Assembly: GCA_029224185.1 (NCBI GenBank)
Contig: CM055196.1
Location: 19,370,509-19,434,508 of the forward strand
From: Karalla daura
Taxonomy: Eukaryota > Chordata > Actinopteri > Chaetodontiformes > Leiognathidae
Direction: 5' to 3'
DNA: 64,000 bases
Part shown: positions 35,601-48,723 of the stretch, piece after piece
How the letters are laid out: each line of letters begins with the position of its first letter
Position numbering within the stretch: position 1 is the stretch's first letter
Made by a program: the position numbers and the translations under genes
Notes under the pieces: generated by a model
Databases searched by the model: none
What the model was told of the DNA's origin: nothing
The model's input: the letters and a program-made list of their open reading frames with translations, nothing else

Positions 35601-38600
35601 TGGTAATGGAAATGCCATCATTTTAAAAAACTAGATATGTATCTGATTTAAGACCGCATATGAAAGACATCTGGGTTGGATTTGGATATGGATTTGGATA
35701 TGGGTCACATATGGATCGATTTTGGAACACTTTAGCCTGCAGTGTGAATGCAGCCATAGCGGCCATTACATCCCCATTACCCCCAGAAATGTCCCAAACC
35801 AGTTCACTTGTTTGAAGTGAACTGCATGCTTTCACTTAGCAAAGAACTGTAATGGAAACACACCTTTGGTACAAGACCTAAGCCCACAAACAAGAAAAAA
35901 CAACACATTAATTAAACCAAAATCATTTCAAAATAACATGTCTATTATACTTACCACAACATGTTAATTGTATACTCTACACCTATTGCTCTTTTGCCGC
36001 TGAAAGCTTATTTATACACTTGATATATTCTATCACATCTCAAATAAAAATCCCTTTCCAAGAATGAGAAATGAGAAACTTATCCGCCGTATGCTGTATC
36101 TGAGTGTAAACACAGTGGAAGGAGGGCCACTCACCTACACACGACTCTCCATTGGTGGAAAACAAGCCGTTGTCATGGTAACCGTCGCGGCACTCGCAGT
36201 GGTACCAGCCGGGCAAGTTGACACAAGTGGATTTACTATCACACTCGACAAAGCCGTCTGCACACTCATCAATATCTGAAGAGAGGAGACGGCGGCGAGA
36301 GGAGGAGAACAAGGGGAAGGAGAGAAGAGAAGAGAAAACAAGAGGGGAGAAGAATAAGACATCCATACACAGCCCACAATCACGGTGGTTTCTTTACAGT
36401 GGACGGAGCTATTGAGCTACCATTCTTGCCTGGTGGGCATTTGCAACACCGCCTGTTTCATAATTGATAAAACAACGCGTCTAGAATTTGACCGAGTCTG
36501 GTCCTTAGGCCGTATTGATCAAGCATAGTTGCATAGCTGGAGAAGGATGTCTGTATCAATAAAAGATAGCCGGGAATGAATGAATCACATACAACGAGCC
36601 TATTGTGAGAAGAGAAACCAGGCAGTCTAATCCCTCAACACAAGCAGGCAAACATAAATTATGAGGAGCGTGCACACTTGGACTTAACTTAGAAATATCC
36701 TTGACTCTCCTCACCTCCTTCAGCTCTCTTCCTCAACAAAAGACTTAGATTACAAGCTCTGACTCTATTTTCTCTGTGATTTACCCCCCCCACACACACC
36801 CTCGCCCGTCATTCTTTGTTATCTGTGTTTCTCTTCGCTCCCTCGCTCTCCTCTCGGCTGTTTACAGCCGGCCGACGTTCAACCCCTTTTTGATTTCAAC
36901 AAGCGGCTGTGCAACTTCCCGTACGCGTGACGACCGAGAACAAATCCAATATCATTTCCAACAGTGAGCCAATACATACAAACACACACACACACATACA
37001 CACACACAGATTACTCTGATATTTCGGCGCACATTTAATTAAACTGCAAGGCCAAGCCCACATGAGAGAGGAAATAAAGCCTGTTATTACATACCAGGGC
37101 TAAATATGTTAGGGGCCTAGACATGCACTGTGATTAAATGCGTCAGCGTAGCCAGTGATGGCTTTTTTATGATTGTGCATGATGCATGATGCTCTGCTCT
37201 CATTATGAAAATGGCAGCGTGCCGTGTCTGACCTTCTACCGTGGCTGCCTGCGACAGAATCCCCCATAGAGCGACAGGCGGCCGGGCTCCCGGTCCCCCA
37301 CCGCCCGGGTGGTAATGGGATTAAGATCTATTGGCTAATGAGCCCTCAGCCTTTTAATAGAATTCCTGCTGCAGATTAACCGTTGATCAAATGTCCCACA
37401 GATTAGGGCCTTATCTATTTAAAAATTACCCGCATTTGTCTGAGTAGTACATTGGCTATACGCAGCCAGGTTCAAAAAGCTCTCTCTGTCTGCCTCTCTC
37501 TCTCTCTCTCTCTTTTGCATTTCACTAATTACATCAGTTCGGTTAGAGCGGTGCACCTCATTTTCTCCCCTCAGGACGGCCACGCTGGGTTAAAAGGACA
37601 CTGCTTAAAAAAAAAAAAAAAAAAAGCCTAACTCCACAAGCAAACAGAGTAACTAGCGGATCTTTGAAAGCGAATAGAAATTCTCATCCACTCCCGAGGA
37701 GAAATATCCAATGCTCTTTGTTGTCTGTGGATTTCAGTGTGATGGAGGAGCAGGGGAGCTTTTAAAGGGGAAAGCTGGATGAGGTGAATTGCCAGTGTAT
37801 ATATTTATATAAATATATAAATAAAAAAGAAAGGAAAAAATCAAGCTGAATTTGTTCACATCATCCTCCTCTCGCCCATTACGCTGTAAGAGGTTGTTCA
37901 AAGTGTAAGTTAGCAGCAAGAGACTATTTATAACAGACACCAATAGCAAAGTCTAAAAATATGCAAATGAGTTATTTTCAGACGGTTTCATTCAGACTGT
38001 TTTCTTTTTTTTTTTCCAAGCTTCACTGTCTGGTTACACCCTCTCACACAAAGATTCGTCGATTTTCTGTTTTATCTCAGCCAAGCCTGTCAGCCACAAT
38101 TACAGCTCCACACTTCTCGGCCTGCTGTCAAATCAACTTTTCAAAGCGCTTCTTTCTGAGACTGTCGTCGCACCTTGGACGTGAGGTGCAGCTGAGGATG
38201 CGACCTGCCTGCTCAAGTCGTGCCTTCTCTTTTGTCATCATGCGTAAATGATAATGGAAGATTATTGTAATTAAGTCATCTATAATGACAATCAGACGAG
38301 GCTGCTGCCTAGAAACGCAGTCTCTTCTGCAGAACACAGCGTTCGCTGTGGATGTGGATGGTGCAGCTTTTTTGTTCCCTCTCACATCTGCATCACTTTT
38401 TTAACCTGCTCTCGGGGTTTTAAAAAAATAAGACGCACACATAAAAAAAAAAAATCTGCAGAGGTCAGGCCCTCGAAGGAAGAGTATTTCTCTCTTATTT
38501 CATGGGCTCTGACAGAGATGTACCAACGTGAAGAGAGGAGGATGAAGCAGGAGGAGGAGGAGATGGAGGAGGACGAGGTAAAGGAGTATAAAAAAAGAGA

Positions 38601-41600
38601 CGATGAGACAGACTGCGGTCTTCCTACTCGTTATCCTGAGTGGCAGCGTAGAAACAAGGGCTCTATTAAGGCAGCTCTCAAAGGACAAAGCGAGGAGCAA
38701 GCAGAGGGACGCTGTTCTGCGCCCTCCTGGGCTTGTTCTGCCAATCCACCCCGGACACCCGCCCCCTCCTCTACCTCTCTGCTCCCTTTGCCTTCACCTT
38801 CCCATGTGCCCACTTTCTTTTTTATCTCTGTCTCAAGACCAGAAGCTTCCCTGCCATCTTTCCTTTCCTAATTCGGGCGCTCTTTGTCTTTCAGAGTTGC
38901 AGAGTTTAGACTTAAAGGTGACCTAGACTTCAAAAAACCTTTTTTGACCTGCCAAAGGTGTACAATAGGTCCCAAAACACAATCACATCCTCAATAATGT
39001 ATAATTTTCAAGGTTCGACATGCAGCTAAAAAATGGGCAAATCTGAACAGAAAGAGACTGTGATGTGAAAGTGTCACGAACCCCTATGTTTAGGTATGCA
39101 AGCAAATGAGGGGACATGACATGCAGGTCAGCAGTTTGATTGGTTTCAGGTGAACTATCAGCAGACATGCTCCTGGTTCTTCCTCAATATCTGATTCGTT
39201 CTCTCCTCTTATTTGAGTTACAGGCAGGACAGTCTTTCATATGTGTGGTTGCCAGATGAGGATGAAGGGGCAACAGAAAAAATGTAAAATAGCATATGTG
39301 ACATTTATGACGAAGCCAGTGTTCCTATGTTAACATCAGGGAACGAGGATAAATCCCCTTAAAAAAATAAGAGAGAAACATCATTGGGAGGTTTCCAATG
39401 GGAAATTCAAGTTCCATGTAAAGCACTATGTTGGAATTGAAAGTGCAGACAGTGCACACCTTAAACTAAAATCTCTAAACCCTAAGCTAATCTAATACAA
39501 CCAATATCTAAGGCAATCAATATGGCTGGTCTTCAGTAAGAACAGTAGGGAAGAGGAGGTCGGGGGGGGGTTGTTCTTCATCCGTCCCTGTCATTGTCTC
39601 CTCTTCCCCTTTGTCCTTCCTGTCTTTTCGGATCCGGCACAGGTAGAGATCTTTACTTTCACTTTTTACCCTTCTCTGACTGAAGGGTGGCCCTCAGGTT
39701 GCTGCCTGCCTCGTGTTCATTTCCGACAGAGCAGGGGACAGTAGCCTAACTCAAAGCCATTTTCACAGAGGTCTGAAGGGCACCGGGAGGAACCACTCAG
39801 AAATGTTTCAGACACTCAGCTCAACCTTTACTCCGATGCCTGAATCAGATATTATTTGACAGTGCAGTGACTTCAAAAGGAACTCATTTGTCACGTCAGA
39901 TCACGTTTATGACGACAAGAGAGAAAAGGCTACAGAACTGTTAAAGTCAATAACACCGGTAATAATGTCTGCCAAGCTTTTACAGGCCCGTACATGACAG
40001 CGATAAGGTAAGAGATGGATTCCAGCTCCTGGCTCCTTTATGTACACTAAAGTGTAATTGAGTGATTGTCACTGGTCCTCAGTCTTCATTAAGAGAAAGA
40101 GCAAACTCAAATAATCAATCACTCATTGTGACGCCCTGAGGCAAATTGAGTTACACGCTGGGTTCCTTCAGATGAAACAGACACCGAAAAGCAAATCTAT
40201 ATCTGCAAGCACTTGAGTGGGAGAGTCGATAAGTATTCATGGTAAATTAGAAACAAGCCTTGTGAACAATCAGGGACACGTATGCAGCACAATCACTGTA
40301 TATCACTCACCTACAGCTGTAAAATGACTCCAACGTCTGAAGTACAAGCTGAATAAGAATTTGCAGACTTGCATGTTACTAATGCAAAGTTTCAGGAAGA
40401 TCACTTTAGGTCGGAAAGTGAGAAAAAAATGAAATGCGCCTTTATACAGAGCTTTGATTTACAGCTGAACCAAGACCCAAAACAAATAAACATGTTTTGG
40501 CAACAACTGGCTGCAATCTATATCTCATAACCCAAGGAGTTGTGTAAGCAGCAGAACTTCAAGTTTTACTTAATCAATAGATTTTGCAGTAACCGTGGAA
40601 TATTGTGCCAATTCCTGCTGTGACAACACTGCACACGCCAGACGCCAACTGCCCTCTGAATCTATCCACAAACTAGAATGGACTCAAGTGACTGAAGTCA
40701 GCAGAAGTTTTGCAGCTCTTTGCAGCTCTCATCTCTCAACACCCAAGGACTGACAGCTATTCAGTAGAAAAGTCATAGTGGCCATAACTGTGTCTCTATT
40801 GTGCACTACTATATGTTATCATTCTGCTTTGATTATTCATCAGTAGTTATTTAATCTTGTCTTAAACCATAACCCAGGATATTTGAGCACAGTTGTGTGA
40901 AAAACTATGTATGTAGTGTGCTTTTAGCTCACTTCGTGGTTAGTTTTGATGCCCCAAAAATATCTGTCCAATCATTATCTGCAGACTAGCAGCAGCTACC
41001 ACAGGATGTGGCTTTACAGTTACTGTACAGTTTAAGCACCAATGCTTGTTGTTCAGGTTGAGGAAAAGCTCTCACAGGTTCATATAGAGTCTCCTCTCCT
41101 TTTTATGTCTCGAGATGTTGTAATTACACAGCTTCCCCACTATATCAAACTGACTTCACTTCCTGGCTATTTGGTTTTACAGCTGCTCTCAAGAGGCAAA
41201 AAAAAAAAAAAAATCACTCATGCAAGTTTAAGTACAAGAGCGACACCATTTAGCGTCGAAACTGACCAGACTTGACATTTGCACTTCAATGAGCCGCAGC
41301 TGACTAAGCAATTTGATGTCCTGAGAAATTACTTTTGCGGGGTGGGCTCAGCATGTGGGAGACATCAGGGAGGAAGCTCGGGTGGGTTCCAGGCTGCTGT
41401 CTGTCAGAGTCGATCAATAAAGGGAGCCCGGAGTCCAGGATTAACATAAAGAACGGGACGAACAACGGCGCGCCGACTGGTGTGTGCAGAGATCATCACA
41501 AAAAAGATATGAAGCATACGGAGACGATGTGTACGCTGCAGCCATCTCCCCTTTCCTGTTGGCCAGGACTGTGGCCGGCTCCCACTCCTCCCAGTAGGCA

Positions 41601-41858
41601 GTGGCTGCAGCAGCGAGCCATCCCTGGGTGATGTGTCATTTAGGTAGAAGCAGCAGGTTGCACTCAGCTGAACGACAGGCTCCGGCCATTAGTGGGGCCT
41701 AATTAAGACACACTAATTACGGGTGATGGAGTGAGTGCTTTGTGGGGCCGTCTCTAAATAAATAATGAATACATAATCACTGTGCTTAAACAAGCCGCTT
41801 GAGCTTTAACAGTCACAAGCCCCCGGGCCTTGTGGGTAAAAAAAGGAGGGAGAAAGGG

Positions 41859-41899
<41 letters not shown>

Positions 41900-44800
41900 G
41901 CTGCAATGCATCATGGGAGCTGTCAAGGGGGGGGGGGGTAAAAAAAATTAATATGGTTTAAAATATTCACTACCTGCGCCTGAGTGCCGGGTGGGAGGAG
42001 CCCAGGGGAGATGGGGATGCGATGAGGCTGTGATGTGTTTTTCCTCACCTGCCATTGTGTACGAGTCTGTATGGCCCCAGCTGTTTAAGATTACACACCA
42101 GCAACGTTTCAGCCTGCAACTCCTCTGTCCTCTGCAGATTCGCCTGGAGGGGCCTGCCTTTCACGCACACCTCCTTCCTCCCGCCCGCCCATCTGACAAT
42201 TATCAGCACGCCCTTTTCTCTCCCGTCTGCAAAGTTTTTGTCCGTCTGATGTTGTTTTTTCTTTTTTTTTAACTCCACTACTCTTGACAAGCTTCCAATC
42301 AATGTAAATGAGGTCAGAAGGAACAAATTGTTTGTCTGGCCCCGCTCGCCTCTCTGTGCTGGTCGATATGCCGGCATGACCTCAGGGCGCCTCGCTCTCA
42401 GAGTTTCCTCTGAAACTCGCCGGCCACCCCGTCGTCTCCTCCTCCTCCTGCTCTTCTTCCTCTTCCATTTTTATACCTCATTATATTACGCCTCCTTTTA
42501 GCTTCCCTTTCTTCAACCCTTCCTCTTTGTCTTATCTCCTCTCATCTGCTATCAGCAAGTGATTAAATATTAAATATCACACTTTGCTTTTCTTTTCTGA
42601 CCCTCACGTCTTCACAGGGAAAGGTTGCAAAAAAAGAGGCTCACATTAATATACCGTCTGCCTCGGCAGATCTCTTTGTTTTATGAGTGCATCGCTTTGG
42701 AAGAAGCACGACGCTGGTAAATAGTTGCATGTTGAGAAAATGGGTTTTTTCCTATCAGTAAAAGCAACCGTTTACAGTGTAGGTGTATTGCAGCACGGCT
42801 CCCTGATGCTGCTCTTGAACATAACCCCGCAGGAGTGCGTAGGAGTCACAAATCATTAACATGAGCATAAAAATCTTTTATCTCTCTCTCCTCCTTGTCC
42901 TTAAAGAACATTGTTGATGTTGAAGTAGCCTCGCTGTGATTCAGCACCGTTGATTAAAAGTGCTCGTGAGGACTTCAGGGCCGCAGATGAATTGAAACAT
43001 GAAAGGGAGAGGTGTCCGTCCGTCCGTCTGTCCGCACCCACTGATCAAATGCTCCTCTCCCTCGAGGAGCCCACGGCGTCCTCTGAGAAGCCGGCGAGAG
43101 GCCACCAGAGTACGGCGGCGACGGCCATTAGTTACAGAGCTGACAGCGAGCGCGGTGACAGAAAATTTTAACTGCTGGCCGGGCACCCTAACAAGCTTAG
43201 AGGGGCCTGAAAGGAGAAGATAATGAGCTGAAAATAAAGGAAATACAAAGGCTACCTCCCAATTCATCTTACAGGAGGAGTCCAGCAATTCAGTCAATAA
43301 ACACACAAAACAGGAGGGGATGTTCACGGATGTCGTGTCCAATTATTTCTCCGAGCCGATGCAGACTCCTGAAACATCTTTACAGTCCTGGGCCTGCTTC
43401 CTATAAAAGCTCCTTAAAGTTAAGACGATCACACAGTGCTTCTTACACTCTTAAGAATAGAAGTCCTTCGGAGGGTTTTCTTAATTCAAAGTAATTATTT
43501 AGCCTGTATTTTGCCATAGTGGTAATCTCCCTAGTGTTCTATGAAACATGAGTGTGGGTCTTTAAATACTAACAATACATAAATAAAGACCATTATAAGC
43601 TTGTTCAGGGGAAGAAGACATTACTAGTGATGATAATCCGCTTTTCAAGGGGATATATTTTATGTTGGAGCATTGTATTGATCTGAATTAAATGACCATG
43701 AATGTGTAATAACAGGTGATAGCAACTTGAATTTTCCAATTACCAGTCTGTTCCTCATTCATGGTATTGATATCTAGTACAATCTTCATACAGTAGCAAA
43801 CTGGCTGTGCTGCTGGATATGGATCATCAGCTGGTATGATAAGCAGTGCATGTATTTCATCCTTGTTAAAGCAACATTAAGTAAAAGGTTTCCTTTGGTC
43901 TTATATTATGCGTAAGACTGTGCCTTCACTATCATATCAATCTCGCTTTGCTTAAGTGGTTCGCACATTTACGGATCTTCTGTTTTCCCTTCTTCAATGT
44001 CTCCGCTTATTCTTATTCGAGATAATCACCTGTGGTTTCTTTTTAATTGCACTCACAATTTGAAGCTCAATTTAGACTTAAGTGCTTCATCTCATTGCTA
44101 ATGTGATGCACACGTGCTTCAATCTCAAACACCTCCATCCAGTCGCACGCATCCCAAGAATTACAGCAACACGGAGGCGCTGATAAATGATTTTCATTTA
44201 GACAGTGTTTTGAAGACATACTCACCAATAATTGTCTGCGTTGCCTAATTGTCTTCACTTTTATATACTGTCTGTAAACGAATTACACGTTACCATACAT
44301 GTGCTTTTGTGTTTGCTCTTAAGTGCTGGTCTCAGAAAAGCATGTAAAGATTTATCAGCTCATAAACTATAAAAATCGATCTATATTGGGGGAATAAAAC
44401 AGCCTCAGGAAACATACCGGAGCATCATCCTTGCTTCTATGCACTCAGCCAGTGTTATGAGGAATAAAAAAATAAAAAAAGAAGCTTGCAGCATCAATTC
44501 AGATAAAACAAAATGGAGCCACAGTCAAACTGTACAGAGCAACATCCAACAAGACACCATGTTTGTTGATTTTACCACATCAGAGACATTCGGTTGCAGG
44601 TAAGTGATCAATCAGACTGAGCTCATTCCATCTGGCATCTGAACACTAAAAAACATCAGAGGCTCCAACAGACATATTAGGTGGAACTGTGAAACACTCC
44701 TATTAGCTCTGGCAGCGCATTTTCATTCCGCTCCTTTCTGAGCCCGGAGAAGAAAACCGACGTCCATTTTACTGAAAAATAAACCTAATATTGCGGCATT

Positions 44801-45266
44801 TGCTCATTTCTCTACCAAACTATACGAGGAAAAGTGCTAGCCCGGGGCTGCGGCATTGACTATGCAGCATGTTCGGGGCACACATTACATGGCTGGCCCT
44901 GCGTTCATTTATATCCATGACTGAAGTGTATGTGCCCTGCCGCAGCTGTATCCTGCATAATTCATGACGTGTCAGAGTTCTCCACTGGCTGGTGTCTGTC
45001 TGTCAGCATTACGCGTCCCCTGTCCCTCTCCATCCATTCCCCCTGAATGGTAATGACAACTTACCAAGTGTGCATGCACGCAGTCGCAAAAAAAAAAACC
45101 CATCATAAAAAATAAAAAAATGCATAAACACACATCCACATACGGAGCGCGTACAACTGCGTGGGAATTACAGCTCGCACAGAGAATTGTAATACATCAA
45201 CAATCCAGACTGGAAAGGCAAGGTTAACAATCTGCAAACAATAAGGAGCTCCTGGTACCTCAATAT

Positions 45267-45307
<41 letters not shown>

Positions 45308-46533
45308 TGCTCATGCTCATAGGTGTACGTGTGTGTATCTGCGCTGCCTTGAAGAGCTCCTGTTCGGTGTCTTATGACAGGCCGTCACTCTGCCGCTGCA
45401 GCAGCAGAAGTAGTGGCATCCCAGGGGAGGCCTCTAAAAGCTCGCAGGGTTTCTGGGGGTGGGGGGGGCCCAGACTTAGTGAAAGCTTTTCCATGTTCTC
45501 CTACCCAGCGCTGCTCCTCCTCCTCCTCCTCCTCTTCCTGCTCCTGCAGCACCAACTCTGCCAACCTCATTCCGCATCCAAATGCGGAGAAAAAAACTCA
45601 CTAACCCCGACCCTCTAACCACCCATCCCTTTCCTTGGCGTTTCACGTTCCATCGCTGCATCTGTCAGTTTTTCCCGACATCTCTGTATCTTCCTTTCCA
45701 CTTCACCTCCTCTCACCCCTTCCTTCCCCCTCGTCGTTACCTCCCTTGCCTCCCTTCCTCCCCCACCTCGAGCTTTGCATCTGTCACTCTCAGCGTACAT
45801 CTCCATCTCTTCTCCCCAAACTACTCCTCCTCTCCCTCCCTCGCTCCCTCCCTCTCTCCTGCCTCCAACTCCGGCAGTAGTGCAGCATATCCAACAGTAC
45901 ATTAACCTCCATACATCTCTGTGAGCTCCTCCAGTAGACACCCGCCTCACTGGGAGCTCCTGTCACGCTGTGAGGAGACAGTGAGGACGACCCCTCCCCT
46001 CCTTTCACACTGAATGACTGCCAGAGTCTCTGAGCAGTACCAGAGGCCGCTGCCCCTGCAGCTCTGGGGGCCCCAACCAACACTGGTCCCGGGCTTAAAA
46101 ACCCACAAGCGTGGTCCTCCATATTTGAAGTTTACTCAGAGGTTGCACATCAGATGATTGAACAATGCCCCTTTCTTGGACTTTTTGGTGAACTATCTGA
46201 GGATTATGTTCTGACAAAAGGACAGTTAAATATACTGGCCTACTCAGCAGTCCTGGAGAGGGATATACTGTAACAATAAACAGTGTCACAGTAAAAGCTG
46301 GTGTATAGCCCAGAGGTGAAGGTTATCATTTCAGTTTTAATTACCATTGCCAAATCCGCCAGTCCACCAGATGCAGGTTAAAATTCAATTTGGTGGATAT
46401 GAATAAAAACTCAACTAATGAGGAGTCACTCTCCTTACACCTCTGTTCCCTCTCCTTCCTCCAGGAAGAGGACTGTGATGGATGAGAGAGACGAGCCAAG
46501 TTGAAACTTAAAACATGTTGAAAATTTAGGGGA

Positions 46534-46565
<32 letters not shown>

Positions 46566-48685
46566 ATACCACAATATACATTTATTTTTTTATCTTTATC
46601 TCTTTGATACATTTATCTAGACCTCTTGTGTCATGTGGACATGGATTTTTATTTTCTTGTTTTGTCTTGTTTTTGCAATTTTTATTTTATTTTTTATTAA
46701 TTTAACTTGATTTGTTTATTTATTTAATGTTTCTCTCCTGTCTGGCTTGTGATGCTATTACTTCTATTACTTCTCGGTAAGTCACTGTTGTCTTTGCTGT
46801 CTCTTTTAGGTATGAAAAACTCAACAAAAATACACTGACTAAAAAGAAAATAAACCACAAGCGCAGCAGGAACGGCAGATGTCATGGAGTGACAACTTCC
46901 ACCAGATCATGAGGGAGTCCGATGTGCATATTAAAAGTGCAGCTGTGGTGACAAAACATCTTGTTGCCCGAGGCTCCAAGGAGCATGCAGGAGACTCTTT
47001 GAGCTTGTTTGAGTCCCCGAACCTCAAATTCTAATCAGGGGAGAGAGAAGAAGAGAGTAAAAAAAAAAAAAACACAGCGAGGGCTGAGTTGCTGCTCATT
47101 CATCCTCTGATTCCTCTCACGCTGTGTTTGAGAGGTAGACAAATCTTACTGTTTGTTTATGTGTTGCCTCAAATTACAGCAACACGTGGTTTCTCATTTA
47201 CTCCCAGTGGTGTGTGCCCATGCAGATAGTTTGGGTGTTTTAAGAAGTCAGCCTCTGCCTCATTACGATGGAGATGAATGTGACGCAGACAGCACTGAGA
47301 AATGACTCCTAATGGAATAGTTAAATATTTTCTGGCATATGCTGGTTCAAGCAAGATGAGATTCATGTCACTTTCTGTTATGTGTGAAACTGCAGCCAGG
47401 AGACAGTTAGCTTAGGATAAGATACAGAGTGGAAACAGAGGGGAACAGCTACTGCAGCCTCGCTATGTCCCACAAAAACCATACTGAATCTCGCTTTTCT
47501 TTTTACTCGCATCAAAATGAAACAAGCCACTTCCTGGTTGTCATCAATTATGTGACAACAAGGGAACAATAAAAAACCTGGCTTCAGTCGTCATGATAAG
47601 CAAGAATATTTGAGAGGTTTTGTGAAATTTGTATTTCCTGTTTTTGATCCTAATATTTTGCAATATTTATATTTCTTGACACCTCTAGAGGTAACTGAAG
47701 TCAACAACTGGAAATCTTGCTGATCTTTGGTTTTGATCTTACGACATGGTTTTAACATTTTGCTTGTAAAATCTGCTTTACACGGAGACCATAAGCTCAA
47801 AAGTGCAACCTCAGGTTAAATCAAAGGGTGTGAGTTTAAATTGATTTTTTCCAATGCAGTCAGGGTCATAAACAAAATCCAATCCACTGCATTTAATTAG
47901 GGCGAGGTCTGAAATCTCACAACCCTGTCCAGTATTTTGAATAAGCAGATATCGGCACTGATTTATTCTTCTACGTGTTTCGCAAATTCCAAAGATGGAG
48001 ACGTTGACTGGATGACAGTGATCTAACGTGAAGCAGATGCAAGCGATCGATAACCATGAAGAAGTCGAGGCACAGCGTTAAGGTAAGGAAAAGGTCAAAA
48101 GAATCTATATGAACATAAGTCTTCATTTCTTCACCCATGATATATAGCGTTCACTCACTGACTACTGAGCGGATGATAATTCTCACATGTGCAATTGTTG
48201 ATCCCCAAGGACGAACTATGTGTGGTCGATGTGGTCTTGTTTTTAAAGCAAGTCCTGTGATGTTTTGTGTGTTTCACCCCACATACTGTACTGTATCACT
48301 GGATATGAAAGACCAACACTGACCACAAGCCTAACCTCAACACACGTTAAGAAGACAAACAGAATTCTACAACAAGAGAGAGTTGGATGAAATAACCTTG
48401 GAAGACGCTGCTCTATGAGATTTCTCCTTTGATGGACTATCCCGTGGCTTTTATTTTGGCGCGTTTGACGTGCACAAGAGAGAGAAAGGTTAGAGAAGAG
48501 GACAAAAAAAGCGAGGCGGGGGATCTAAAACACTATAGAAGGTAATGAAATGTGTGATTGCCTGGACTGTGCCATTACTAAGAGGTCCTCAGAACCTTCT
48601 CTGCCGCAAAATAGGGAGGAGGATAAGTCATTATGGTTAGGTGTGTTAAAACATTCTCGGTAGACACACACCCATACACGTGCGT

Positions 48686-48723
<38 letters not shown>

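Larger units (their letters stand above)
34152..36134 (-). other. nell2: nell2 intron
   Basis: 1,983 nt. It contains a TG-rich array at 35387-35440 and MITE-like repeat sequence at 35570-35870. No exon seen. Confidence 0.8.

Noticed and set aside
42941..43342. 133-codon open frame on the - strand
   Set aside because: No recognisable domain; in a nell2 intron, with no exon boundaries matching the gene.
45385..46122. Several overlapping open frames in C/T-rich sequence
   Set aside because: The CTCC-rich composition lacks stop codons; all frames are simple-sequence peptides. The GC-rich part (45900-46122) was considered as a hidden exon but has no recognised protein or donor/acceptor pair.
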